Source: Tilletia caries
Lineage: Eukaryota > Basidiomycota > Exobasidiomycetes > Tilletiales > Tilletiaceae
Assembly (NCBI GenBank): GCA_032718865.1
Contig: JALUTQ010000030.1
Location: 496,001 to 560,000 of the forward strand
DNA: 64,000 bases
Reading direction: 5' to 3'
Both the position numbers and the translations under genes were made by a program. Positions 53,425 through 64,000 of the stretch are shown piece by piece (positions within the stretch are counted from its first letter, which is position 1; each line of letters opens with the position of its first letter). Below the pieces are notes generated by a model. The model did no database searches and was not told the origin of the DNA. It worked only from the letters and a program-made list of their open reading frames with translations.

Positions 53425-55472
53425 TCAGGTTCACAATACCGGCGCCGTCATGCGGAGCCCAGAAGGCGTACTGAACAGATAGGCGTGATGAACAAATAAA
53501 CGTAATGAACAACAATCAGTGATTCAGTCCCTTTGCCTGCGTTGATAGTTGATACTAAACCAGGCTGTCTAGAACTTACCTCGGCGGCAGAACTCTCGTT
53601 CATCGATCGCTTGAGCATGTCCGCGTGTAGCTTGTCGTCTCCGAGTTCCTTGGCAGCCAACGCCACTCCGAAGTCGTTGAAAGCGTACTCGAGAGTCCTG
53701 TGAAGAGACCAAATGTGAGCACAAGACACGTTCCATCCGGCGCACAAATATTGAAGTCCTGCCAATGTATACTCACCTGGACGCCTCCTTCGTCTGCCGA
53801 CCGGTTGACTCGGTGTCGAAGACGGCAAAGGGAACGTAGCCGTACTTCATGAACACGCCCGTAGCTGTTCCACTCCGTCGGGGTGACGTACGATTCCTTT
53901 GTGAGCTGGGCAAGGATCTGTTCCTTCGTGAAGGCCAGGGACGAGTAGCCGTATTTGACGATGTAGTCGGAAATGACGTTCAGACCATTGTCGCCGCCTT
54001 GGGTGAGACCTGTGGAAGATTTGGAAAATGAGGAGAAGGAACGAGGTGATGAGCGCAAGTGCCTGAGAAGACGTGTAAGCTTGGACCCGGGCGAGGAATT
54101 CAGGGACGCACCTGGGACCATATTGGCGCGGCACTCGGGGACAAATCCGGTTGCAGAGGCACCGTCGATGTAGTTGTCAACGATGTTGCGGAGGTCGTCC
54201 GGAGATGTGAGGGAGAGGAAAGGGAACTCGGTACGGAAGGTGTCCCCTGATTAGATTGAAAGAAACGTCAACAAGATGCTGTAATTCAGGCTGAACATGG
54301 CAAGGAACATCATACGCACAAGTACAGTACAGTCCATCAAAGTACGATCTGTGAGTGTGCGGAAAGCGCGGCCAGTGAAAGAGTGTAATCAGCATAGGTA
54401 CCAGACGAGATGAGGGAGCGATTTTGCCGAGGCAAGCGTCTTATGGTCGAACGTGTACCGCTGCAGGCCCGCCTGACGTGTCGTGGTGGTCTCCATCGTG
54501 ATCGAGTTGTTGAGGGTGGTCGTGAAGTAGCCGGGGCAGGCAGCGTCTTTGTTCTTGGCTCGGATAATCTTGCGAGCCTCGACGGTGGTGGGGCACTTGT
54601 AGAAGTCATCTCCGGGGCAGACGACGGGCATGACGCCGAAGATGCCACCACTGCCGTCGCCGGAGCCAGTGCCAGTGCCAGAGTCGTGAATGGCGCCCAG
54701 ACTGCGAGGAGCATTGATGTCGTCCTGGTAACCTGCCGGGGCCTGCTCAAGGCGTTTTTGTGCAGATGTCAGTCGTGGTGGACATGCATGCCCATCTTGA
54801 TCTCATTATAAGCTCACGTATGTGTCGGTGAGATCGATGCCTGCAGGGAGCGACGTGATGTCAGTTTTCTTGATCAAGTAGCATGGCGATGTTCTTCGAC
54901 GGTGACTGAATGCTCACCCATACTTGCCATACCGAAAGGGATGGAAGCTCCGGGGCAGACATTGCCTGGAATGAGGAGGTAAAGCGAGTCAGAATACTTA
55001 TATATGGAAACGCTTTCATTTTCTCAAAAGGCCGCACCCGGGTCGCCGGTAGCTTCAGTACCGAGAAATGGATTGACCTTTGGAAGGAAGCAACTGATCA
55101 GCCTCAGCTTCCGGCCCCTTCCCACGACGTCCGCTTTCGAAAAAACTCACCAGCCCAGCGTAGTCAAACTGCGTGACCGAGACGTTCTGAGCATCCGCCC
55201 GCCAGCGCTTGAATGCATCATCCAAGAGACCATCCATGCGGTCTGCATCGACAACGCGGCTGCCCCACTTTCGCAAGGCCCGGGCAGCTGTAGTTGCCGT
55301 GCCATGCTTCTTCGTCGTCTTGCGAATGACGGGTAGAGGTGGATTCGCGGGCGAAGGGGACCTGGGAGGCAGTGGTGACGTGTAAGCCTTTGGCAGATGC
55401 TGCGATGGCAAGGAGGAGGAAGGTGACTGTGACGCTGGCGAAGAGGAGCTTGCGACCCTGGGAACAGAACAT
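53425..55472 (-). pseudogene. GH92 alpha-1,2-mannosidase relic
   Basis: Begins with a signal peptide (MFCSQGRKLLFASVTVTF...). After a frame change (a 43-nt intron is possible) it shows the GH92 entry motif FKRWRADAQNVSVTQFDYAG. Small exons 55077-55038 (VNPFLGTEATGDPG), 54965-54918 (NVCPGASIPFGMASMG), 54840-54818 and 54742 onward (PAGYQDDINAP, MPVVCPGDDFYKCPTTVEAR, TLNNSITMETTTTRQAGLQR) follow in phase. About 200 residues expected next are missing. Then come 54246-54113 (GDTFRTEFPFLSLTSPDD), 54009-53777 (LTQGGDNGLNVISDY) with a one-base frameshift near 53850, 53697-53580 (TLEYAFNDFGVALAAKELGD) and a last scrap near 53470 (YAFWAPHDGAGIV). The loss of the middle, most of the C-terminal catalytic domain and the frame shows a dead gene. 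GH92 enzymes trim mannose from N-glycans. Confidence 0.7.
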
Positions 55473-55678
55473 TGTCGGACAAGAACCTCGGGACGGGTCA
55501 GATTAGCCTTGGGGATGTACAGAGGAGGAGGAGCAAGAGAGGAGGATGGAGGAAGGAACTGAGAAACGTCGAGACGGGTGAGAGTAGAACAAAGGTCAGC
55601 AGTCAGCCAAGTCCTTTTATTGAGGTCAAAAAAGTATCCCCTGCATTGCAAAGATAGCCAACAACCTTGGGAACTCAC

Positions 55679-55875
55679 CGAGCAGCATCGTTCCGAATGA
55701 ACTGACGGAAAATCTCGACTCGGACATCGAAGGGAATGACGAAAGGGATGTTGTTGAGAACCCCAAGTCGGGGTGAGAGGAACGCCATCATGCTCGCCGT
55801 TATGCGACCCGCCGAACCCGACCGGGGCTGGTTCCGGAGTCGGTGCCAGAGCGGCAGATTGCGAGCGGGCTCCAT
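55679..55875 (-). pseudogene. HUL5/UBE3C-type HECT ligase fragment
   Basis: One exon-like stretch ending in a GTGAGT donor (55678). It contains SPRLGVLNNIPFVIPFDVRV and EIFRQFIRNDAAR, which match the segment just before the HECT domain of HUL5/UBE3C ligases. Nothing else of this roughly 1000-residue family is visible. The downstream donor leads straight into the GH92 relic. A duplicated exon fragment is the simplest explanation. Confidence 0.4.
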
Positions 55876-56621
55876 GCTCTCGTTCAAGCGCCGACCATAC
55901 CGAGGACGGAGGCGACAGTGAGCTTCGTGGCGACGGGGAAGAAGGTGAAAACGAAGGGTGAATGAAGAGAGAGGAGGAAAAAGAGTGGTGAGCTGTGAGG
56001 ATACAGAGAGAAGGGCATTAGCAGTCAAAGGATAGGAGGAGAGAGCTGTGAGGATGAAACGAGAAGGGTCGATGAGGGGTTAGACGGAGGAGAAAGAAGG
56101 TGAAAACGAAGGGCGGATGAGGGTTAAGGAGGAAAGAGAATGGAAAGCTGTGAGGATAAAAAGAGGAGGGTTACAACAGTCGAAGGACGTGCCCTCATTC
56201 ATACCTTCAACTTGAGGAACACGCAGTAAGATCGCAGATCGCCGAGCAGATCCTAAATTCATCACTGTGGCGTGTGGTCATGCTTCGAACATGCTGGAGC
56301 CGGAGCCTGAGCTCTCTAGTCCTCCTCAACTTCATCAACGCCTTGAGCGCTTGAGCACCTTACCCAGAGTTCCATCCTAGAATTTTCCCACTCCGGATCC
56401 CAATGCTCATTCATACTTCATACACGGCTAATCTGCGCTGGCTCGTCCTGATCGTAGCCCGCAGGAACTGTTTGTCTCATGGTCAGGCGAAAGCACATCC
56501 AGTGAGGTGATGGATACGAGGGTGCCATTGAATGCAGCTTGATTGTGATTTGGCGACACGATGTCTAACCTGAAGGAGATGGAAGTGACACCCTAGTGAC
56601 TAGTCAGAAAGACCGCGCACA
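55876..56621. other. No gene seen
   Basis: Purine-rich AGAGGAG/GGAAGAAGG stretches (two related copies near 55930-55990 and 56085-56145). No supported gene. Confidence 0.4.
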
Positions 56622-57458
56622 TTAAACAGTGCTGTGGGTATCCCTGAGCTGGAGGAGTGTTCGGCCTGCAGCCGCTGCACGCTGATCATTGCGGGTCTAG
56701 GAGAAGAAATTGAGATGGGTCAGCATTGTGTGTGATTAGATTATGGCATCGGACCGGACCGAGGGCCGCTCGAAGGCAGGCTAGGGCCGCTCGAAGGCAG
56801 GCTAGGGCCGCTCGAGGCAGGCAAGGGCCGCTCGAAGGCAGGCAAGGGCCGCTCGAAGGCAGGCGAGGGAGAGAGGGGAATAAACTGAAAATGAACTTAC
56901 CTCCTCGTACCGACGGACCAGCGCGTTGAACGACCGGACGCGCCTTTTCTTGTTGGGGTTATGGGGAAGCGGAGGGGGGGCGACAGGCGCAGGCAAAGCA
57001 GACCGAGGTGGGCTGGGTCTGACGTTGATTTGCATTGACGAGGAAGGTACGATGTTGACATTGACATGCAGTCGTCCGGCAAAGTCGGCAACAATGTCGG
57101 AAGGCTGGCAATGGTAAGAATGAGCAAGCTCAGCCTTGAGGGCGTCGATCCGAAGGCAGTCGCATACTGCGGAGGCCTCGTCAGAAAAGGCGTCCAAGTC
57201 GATCCACGAAGACTCCCAAAGCACGCGCGCCTGGGTTTTTCCAGTGTTGGGGTTCTTGCGGGTGTCGACGATTCTGCGTATGTCCCAGCTATGATCCTCG
57301 TCGTCCGATGTAGGGACGACTGTCTGGACCGCGGAACGAGAGGGGCGATTGGCGCGAGGTGGACGATTGGCGGAGCGGAGGACTGGGTTCTGGCTCGCCG
57401 GCTTGGATGTGGGTGTGGACGTCTTCTTGGGGGTGGTCTTCTTGGGTGCGGGAGCCAT
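56622..57458 (-). CDS. Small basic protein with chromo-like segment
   Basis: Exons (minus): 57458-56901 and 56696-56622, joined in phase 0 across a 204-nt intron (GTAAGT..TCCTAG) that carries a minisatellite; 210 residues. The N-terminus (MAPAPKKTTPKKTSTPTSKP) is Lys/Thr/Pro-rich like a histone or HMG tail. Residues about 65-100 read DHSWDIRRIVDTRKNPNTGK then TQARVLWESSWIDLDAF, which resembles the first strands of a chromodomain (I-x-x-I-x-x-x-R...W), but the aromatic cage is not clear. Then come a helical region and a Pro-rich, basic stretch (NKKRRVRSFNALVRRYEE). Possibly a nuclear or chromatin protein; the chromo-like assignment is tentative. Confidence 0.5.
56763..56866. repeat. Minisatellite in an intron, five copies of about 21 bp
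   Basis: Unit GGGCCGCTCGAAGGCAGGCT(A), starts at 56763, 56784, 56805, 56825 and 56846; one copy lacks a base. It lies entirely in the intron of the preceding minus-strand gene. Confidence 0.85.
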
Positions 57459-58107
57459 TGGCGACGAGGATGATAGAGTAGCGTTGGGGGTATAGGAGAA
57501 GTGAGCGGAAGAGGGACAAGGGAGGTCGATGGAGGGCGGCACCAGGATGTGCAACGAGGATGGACGGTATTATATACTCATTACTCACCATACGGATCGC
57601 CGGTCGGGTACGGCGGCAAACCAATGGCTCTGTCTGATGATGAGGGCAGGAGGGGGAGTGAAACGAAGCGAGCAGATCAAGACCGTGGCAGGGAAGGAGA
57701 AATCAAGTGTCAACACTTTACAGTAATCAGAGAATCGACAGGTGTAGCGAAACAGAGCGGACAGCTGGAAAGATTTGGCAATGAAGGAGAGGTCAACGGC
57801 AATCATGAATCAGAGACTAGACAACGGGGAGGATGTAAAACAGCGCGGGCAGGCAGGAGGGACCGGCAGAATGAGGAGCTCAGCGACAAGCATGCATCCG
57901 AGACTCAAGTGGATGGGTGGGGGAGGTGTGGAGGGGGCGGACAGGAACGGCGACACAGAGGAGTGGACGGGAAGTGCTTGCGTTGGACCTAATGCTAAGC
58001 AGTGAGTAGAATCTATCTGTCCAGTCTTGTCAAACCAACATCCTTGCTTCCCAGAGGTTGAAACAGTGAGCCTAGTGTGTGACGCGAAGAAACGGAAGGA
58101 GGGACCA
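57459..58107. other. No gene seen
   Basis: Promoter side of the chromo-like gene. Only unsupported ORFs. Confidence 0.4.
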
Positions 58108-59656
58108 TCATTCTCGTTGAGCTCCTCGCAACGACGAAGGAGGGAACCACGGAGAGAACCCGGGCGTGAGCGGTGACTCTAGGCGGCGACATAAGCGGAA
58201 GTGCCTGCAAGCATTGGAAAGAACGCCGGACGGATAGGAGATGGGTGTGTGACAGCACTGACACCGCCATTTGAGTTCCTCGTGCTGTTGGGATGACTCG
58301 ACAATCAAGTCGAAATTCTTGAGTACTCGAAGGCTCGTAACGTGTTGAAGGGCAAGGTCTCGGTCTGCGAGTTGGGATTCCGACAGCGAACAGGGATTGC
58401 GAGCCCTTGCTTCTCCTCGCGCAGACTCCACCTCCGGATAGTCCACTCTGCGTCTCTTTGCCGGATGGGATGCCGGGGCGCGAATAGCGAACCCAGAGTG
58501 TTCTTGAAGCGTGTGAGCGGGAGGGACACTGGTCTGTTCGGTTTCTGTCGATTGGTCTACCGGAGCGTTAAGAAGGGAAGATCCAAGACGGGGGGCTACG
58601 GAAATCGAAGCGGGCAGAGAATCCCCGAATGGAGCCCCAATTACACCTGCACTGGACGAGCTTGACGCAGCGGGCGCTTCGGACCTAACCTGTGGCGATA
58701 CATCGTAATGCACAGCGATGTTCTCGAGGTTGACCAAGCGCCGATTGCGTGTTTGACCCGCATTAGGTGCTGGCGGTCGAGCTGCAACGGGTCGCACTAC
58801 GGGACCGTCCATCGTACCAGCATCGTTGTCCCGTCGACGTAGAACCATCTCGCGTGGAGCCGCGCTCACCCCATGATTACCGCCGTCCTCATTCAAAGGG
58901 GTACGTGCAATAAGGGTACGCGCGCTGGTTGGACGTAGATTCCGATCCGGGAGGAGTGATTCCGAGGACTGTCGGACGGGGCCGGGAGAGGCAACTGAGG
59001 ACGGCGAGGATGAAGCGACCGCTGGAGTTGGGCAGGAGTGAAGTACGGATCCAGCGCGCGGTAGGATGGTTGCATAGAATGTTGCCGTGCGATGGGGTGG
59101 AAGGGAGTTCGGCTGAATGTTTGTGAGACTGAGGTGAGATCGCGACAGTGAAGAAGGCGTTCGGGCCTTAGATCCCCCTCGCGTAGACTCGACTGTCGGG
59201 TGACCCACTGACTGTCGTTTTGCCTGAGTGGGAGCTGGGGGTGAGGGTAGCGGAGCCGTAATGTCGTTGTGGGATCCTGCTGACGGGGGGAAGGGTAGAC
59301 TGGATAGGACCCGCCGATGATGGTGCCGAGGGATGGGTGATTGGCGGAACGGCTTGTTCTAAGGAAAGTGGGCCGCGGCGGAATGGACATATTTTAGCCT
59401 GGAAAGAAACGCGTTGGGACTGAGGTGGCGGATCTTGCCATGACGAGGGAGCGGGGATGGAACGCCGCTGTTGCATTGCGACGACATGAGACCGCGCTTG
59501 GTGGGACGACGGGAGCGGCAAGGGGAGCTGGACACGGGACCGATCTTCAGCAAGTTGCTGTGCTTGGGACCAGCCCAGAAGACTCGCAAGGGACGGACGA
59601 GCGGCGATGGCTGCGGCGCTGATAGTGAATAATTCATCGTCGCTATCTCCACACAT
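58108..59656 (-). CDS. Ser/Pro-rich protein with C-terminal BED-like zinc finger
   Basis: A 5' frame (59656-59168, MCGDSDDELFTISAAAIA) and a 3' frame (from about 59208 to 58108) overlap, so an unrecognised intron or a frameshift joins them between 59170 and 59410; a strong acceptor (TTTCTTTCCAG near 59398) lies within the first part. The protein is largely disordered: Ser, Pro and Arg runs, and a basic HPAKRRRVDYPEVE that could be a nuclear localisation signal. The last 80 residues hold LQHVTSLRVLKNFDLIVESS and the finger KWRCQCCHTPISYPSG...SNACRHFRLC. It shares WRCQxC and the later H...C spacing with the 48475-49303 gene. Function unknown; a DNA-binding role is inferred from the finger. Confidence 0.45.
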
Positions 59657-60188
59657 GGAGGAAGAGTAATCCTGCTTGGTGGATCGAAGGAGGGGAGGCC
59701 GAATCAGTATGCGACAGCGTGACGCTCACATCGTGGATACGGGCGCACTTACAGTTACACTCATGGGAATCGAATCGACTGCAACGTGCAAGAGTTTGCC
59801 TTTAGATGGAGGGAATTCTTTGGGGAGTCGGGGGAAGAGCGATGCCGAGCGCTGAGCAGCGATGGTGTCGGTGTGAGTGGTGGTCGCGTCTGGTGGTCGC
59901 GAGACGCGACGGAAAGGAAAGATCACACTCCTGGATTTACCGCGATTCCACCGATATCTAACGCTCGGTACACATGTCCGCGCGTCCCGGTGACGCGTCG
60001 CGTCCGCCTGCGAAACCTTCTTCTGCAGTTGTCGTCGCGTCGAGGCCAATCGTAACCCCCTCTCTCTCTGCACACACCACACACATCTAACCTCCATCTC
60101 ATCTCGTGCGATCTCATCTCATTTCTTGGACGGTCAACTAGATCGCATCTCTCTACAGTCTACAGCCTACAGGTTTCGCGCGCGGATC
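59657..60188. other. Divergent promoter interval
   Basis: Between the zinc-finger gene (minus) and the Gln-rich gene (plus). No gene seen. Confidence 0.4.
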
Positions 60189-63100
60189 ATGAACACTGGT
60201 CCATCCGGCGGTTTTTCTCATAGCCAACTTGGCCTGCTCGAGCATATGCTTCAGCGCCAGCGACCAGGACTCGACCTTCCCTACCAGGATAGCTACGGCT
60301 CTGAACATAACCGTAACCCCGGCCACCACTCTCACGCAGGGTTCTCTAACCCGCCTCCTCTGCCTCAATATCACAATCGCCAGAATCCGCCCGGGGTGAG
60401 TGTTCTAGCAGCCTTACTTCGCAATCCGCTTCCATGTAGCGCTGAAACAGTTTTTCTTTGCTACCGATATCATCAGCTCCAGACACCGGACACAGAGGTT
60501 CAACAGCCGCGACAGCTTGAATGGGTTCCGTCGCAGCCAACTCATAGTCAAAATCTCCAGCCTCAGCACCAGCCGCAGCCGCTACACGAAATTCCGGACT
60601 TGCGACAGCACCACCGGCAACTGTTCCTGTAGGTATGAGGTTGCGCGTCAATGGGCTCAGAACTCTCGTCCGACCCTCGTTACGAGTGCTCCTCATGATT
60701 CATGCTCACCAGATCTTATCTCTTGCTTCTGCAGGCCAAATCCAGCAGGTCGTCTTGCTCCGCAGCAGCAGCATAATCAGCAACCCCAGCAACACCAGCA
60801 GCACCAGAGACCACCCAATGACAACTACTCCGATCAGCAAGAACAGAGCCGCCTGGTGGATGCTCTCCGGGTTCAGCAGCAGCAGCCGCTTCCTCAGCAG
60901 CAACCAGAGGAGCTCATGTCGCGCGAATACCTGGCGCGTCTCCTCCATGAGCAAAGGTCCGAGCTTGAAGCTCTCCGCAGGCAACGAGACGCAGACGATG
61001 CGCGCACTGCTCCTCAGACTGGGCCGACGCCAGACAAGCACCCTTCAGCTACGGCTCCTCCTCGGCGTACTAAACCTAGACAGCCTCCGGCAGCCGCAGG
61101 TGGTGCTGCAATCGGCCTTCTATCCACATCAGCAGGTTCCGCCTTTGGCCAACCTCAATCTTCTTCCGCATCCTCGGGGCCAACGGTTGGCAATGGCTCG
61201 ATGCCTGTAGCCGCACCGGCTCGAGGGCCAGCGCTCGGCAACGGCTCGATCCCTGGAGCCGCACCGGCTCGAAGGCCAACGGTCGGTAATGGCTCGATCA
61301 CTGGAGCCGCACCGGCCCGAGGTCCTTCATCTTCTGGCCCAGAGACGGAAACCGCGACCGCCGCTATTGCAGCTGTCACACCAACCGTCGACGCTGGTTC
61401 CGACCCTCCTCCCCCCCAATCGTTGTCTGCGGTGATGCGCGACATTAATGCCGCTCATGCTCCTCACACCGAAACGGATCCGACCCTTCGGGCGCTTTGG
61501 ATTCAAGATCTCATTGTGCATCAGATTGGACTTATGGCCAAAGACTTCGGCATGCCGGAGGCTCAATGTCGGAGAATGGTCGTTCCAGGCAGTGGTTGTA
61601 TCGACATTCGCAAACCCAACGACGCAAACCTATGGAGCGAGTGGCGGGCAGCTCACAAACAACATCCTGCGCGCAAACCTGATCAAACGGAAACGGAGTA
61701 CCAGCGCGAGTGTTACGCACCTTGGAACGCGATGGATCCCAAGAAAGGCAAAGATGAGGAAGACCAAAAAGCACGTTTTGCCGCCAAACAGATCGTCTTG
61801 GGCAAGATGAGGACTTGGAGGGAAGAACAGTCGCGTAGGATCGATCAGGCGCAAGGCAGCGCCGTGATGGCTCAACTCGGTCAGAAAATCAACAACCTCG
61901 TCAACGTCGCCCATGAGCTGCACGGTGTCGGCATCGTTGTGTTTGCCGCTCATCCACATTATCGCGTCGATCCCTACTTTGCCGGCGTTACTCACTGCCG
62001 CCAGCTCTTCGATCAGGCGGTGAGCAGCATTCGAGACGGAAGATACGACATGGATGCCATCGCCCATACCTTCTGGCATCATCTGGTCCTCAGTCCGCCC
62101 CCAGCAGCCACCAGGCCCGGCGATCGCACTGTCACCATGATCAGTCCCTGGCGCTTTCTTTCAACGATCAACCTCGACGTCCTCAACGATAAGACCTGGG
62201 CCATCGTGCACGGATGTCTTTACGCACATCTGTTTCGACTGGCCGACGATGCAATCTATGACCTCGGCCGCAAGACGCAGTTGACCAAAACCCAACACGA
62301 CGCCGTAGAGACTTGGGTTGTCAGGTCGTGCAAGCAGACCAAACTGCCTCTACGAAACCTCTTCACACTCCTTCAGAACATCGGTCTCGAGCTAAGAGGT
62401 TGGCCAGCCGATGCAAAAAACATGTTGGCGTCCGAGGTCAAAGCCGATGTCCACAACGGGGGGGTTCACTCACCATCAAATCGGGCACCCTCAAGTACTT
62501 CAATGGTTGGATTCCACGACAACCGGCGCGGGATCTGTTGAGAGCCTTACGAGATGACAACAAGCTCCTTCGCGTCATGCCAATTTCTGCTCCGCACCAT
62601 CTTGATGACGGCTACGAGACCTCAACACCTGCCACCACGATTGCCCCAAAGAAGAAGAAGAAGGAATCAAAGCAGCGCGCCGTGTCGGACTCCCAACGCC
62701 AGCTCGCCGTCAGCATACCGATTCAGCCGCCAGCAGCGCGCCGTCCCAGATTGCTCGGCCCGTCGGCGTCTGGGGAAGGGGACGTTGACGGTGGAGCACC
62801 AGATCCGTCAGATTCAGACTCTTCCTCGTTCTCGTCAGGCAAAGATTCCGATTCGGGCGAGGAAGAAGAGGAACCTTCTCGGTCCGCCCGCAAGCGCAAG
62901 TACGACCATAGGCGTAACTCTACGCAGCTTACGGGCAAATCTGGCAATCGAACCTCTAGGCGCCGGCCCTCCTCTGTTCACGATACGCAAACATCTTCAG
63001 AAGAAAGCTCTCGACCATCCTCCCGGCGGCAGCCTAAGGATGCACAGCAGCCTCCAAAACGTGCGCAGCATCGAAGGACTGAGAATGAAGAAGACGCGGA

Positions 63101-63488
63101 GCTCGAAGCAGTGTTCAACGACGAAGAGCCCTTGACATTCCGACGGAAGAAAAAGTCCAGTTCTACGTCGAAGAAACGCTTTAACGGGACCACGAGTCGT
63201 AGCAACAATGATAGTGATGCCGGAAGCTCCGGTGCCGACGCTCCCCTCAGCGAGGGTGAGCGTCAAAGACGTGCTGTGCAAGCCGATCTGATTCGCTCTC
63301 GTAGACGAAAAACGGCGGTCTCGGTGGTCCAAGATCCTTTGGCTCAAAACGACGAGGCAGACTCGGTCGGGCTCATGGGAAGGAATGCGGATGCGGAGGT
63401 GCAGGGCTTATTTCCAGGATTAAATGAGAGGGACACCGCCTTGAGCACTCTCCTTGATGCGACCATGGATCTGTCCGGTATATCATAA
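60189..63488 (+). CDS. Large uncharacterised Gln-rich protein, frame broken at a G7 run
   Basis: Exons 60189-60395, 60477-60628 and 60735-63488, in phase except for one break. At 62458-62464 a run of seven G must gain one base (or lose two) to continue; with that the product is about 1037 residues. The N-terminal third is His/Gln/Pro-rich with polyQ. Then three tandem 16-residue units (PTVGNGSMPVAAPARG type, 61180-61320). A globular middle follows: LWIQDLIVHQIGLMAKDFGM, GSGCIDIRKPNDANLWSEWR, FAAKQIVLGKMRTWREEQSR, NLVNVAHELHGVGIVVFAAH and FWHHLVL. The C-terminus is highly charged and disordered (KKKKKESKQR, SGEEEEEPSRSARKRKYDHR). I do not recognise the globular domain; the tail suggests a nuclear protein. 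Homopolymer runs are common places for sequencing errors, so the gene may be intact. Confidence 0.6.
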
Positions 63489-64000
63489 TCCCCTTTGTCT
63501 TCAACCCTGATGTAATCTTATGTAGTAATTCACATTTCACGGTGACGAACAGGATGTCTCTGAAAGGCTGAAGATGAGTTGCCTACTGACAGTTTCTGTC
63601 TGGTGGGATAATGTGGGAGAAGAGTGGGAAGAGCCGAAGAGGTGCGAATATAGTAGGGGACGACGAGATTATGGAGTGGAATTGATTGTAGGAGGGCGAC
63701 AGACGGAGTGAGCGCACTGGATGATGAGACTCTCATGAGACGGACCGTTGACAGCCCTGTTGCGAATATGTAATGGGAGGAGGTTGGTTCATGAATGGGA
63801 GATGGGCGGAGAGGCGATTCAAGAGTCAAGACGCGTCCGAGAGGTTGCGAGTCGCGCGCCGCTCCATGGCGACACGCGTACGGGTGATGTAGGAGAGTTC
63901 TTGGGCGGGGGACCTGGCACCAAAGCCTCCGAGTTTCATTGCAAGAGATGAAATGGGGCCCCTTTGGCCTTCAAACTCTCTAGTCCGAAACCAGCCTAGA
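63489..64000. other. No gene seen
   Basis: 3' flank of the Gln-rich gene up to the window edge. No supported ORF. Confidence 0.4.

Overview
The window looks like nuclear DNA of a filamentous or dimorphic fungus, most likely a basidiomycete. Genes are GC-rich and interrupted by many short GT..AG introns (about 50-150 nt). Ser/Pro/Thr-rich low-complexity proteins are common. The transposons (a KDZ transposase and a tyrosine-recombinase retrotransposon carrying an intron) are of types typical of basidiomycetes. I cannot resolve the organism below phylum. All exon models come from reading splice signals and checking phase by hand, not from RNA data.

Layout. 1-1.9 kb: 3' end of a trehalose-6-phosphate synthase/phosphatase-like regulatory subunit with a 10-nt microexon. 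1.9-4.4 kb: repeats, hairpins and a tRNA-like relic. 4.4-9.0 kb: a decayed Gag-RT-RNaseH-tyrosine recombinase (Ngaro/DIRS-like) retrotransposon. 9.5-12.0 kb: a membrane protein gene and a C-terminally truncated fatty-acid desaturase. 12.5-26.4 kb: a small hypothetical gene, a secreted Thr-rich protein (minus), a 486-bp fold-back MITE, a hypothetical gene (minus), a DHA2-type MFS transporter (minus), a TPR protein (plus) and a small spliced gene (minus). 27-41 kb: a Gfd2/YDR514C-like protein with two nuclease-fold domains (plus), a large PH-domain protein (minus), a shorter relative of the TPR protein (plus) and a PGAP4-like glycosyltransferase (minus). 41-47 kb: a perfect palindrome, a Harbinger-like MITE and a KDZ/CxC1 transposase broken by one stop codon.

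Most unusual region, 47.3-52.6 kb. Two genes share a related promoter (GGGTWCT repeats, TATA box, similar leader) and an identical first-intron position. One encodes a divergent histone H3 whose tail lacks Lys9 and Lys27 and is two residues shorter than normal. The other appears to fuse an H3-like tail (exon 1) to a TFIIS N-terminal/LW-type domain of the kind found in PWWP and LEDGF-like chromatin proteins. Between them lies a gene with a BED-like zinc finger, and a second gene with a similar finger lies at 58 kb.

53-64 kb: relics of a GH92 alpha-mannosidase and of a HUL5/UBE3C-type ubiquitin ligase, a small chromo-like protein with a minisatellite in its intron, the second zinc-finger gene, and a large uncharacterised Gln-rich protein whose frame breaks at a run of seven G.

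The genes do not form one pathway. The window reads as ordinary fungal genes interspersed with transposons, gene relics and a small, rapidly evolving chromatin-related cluster.
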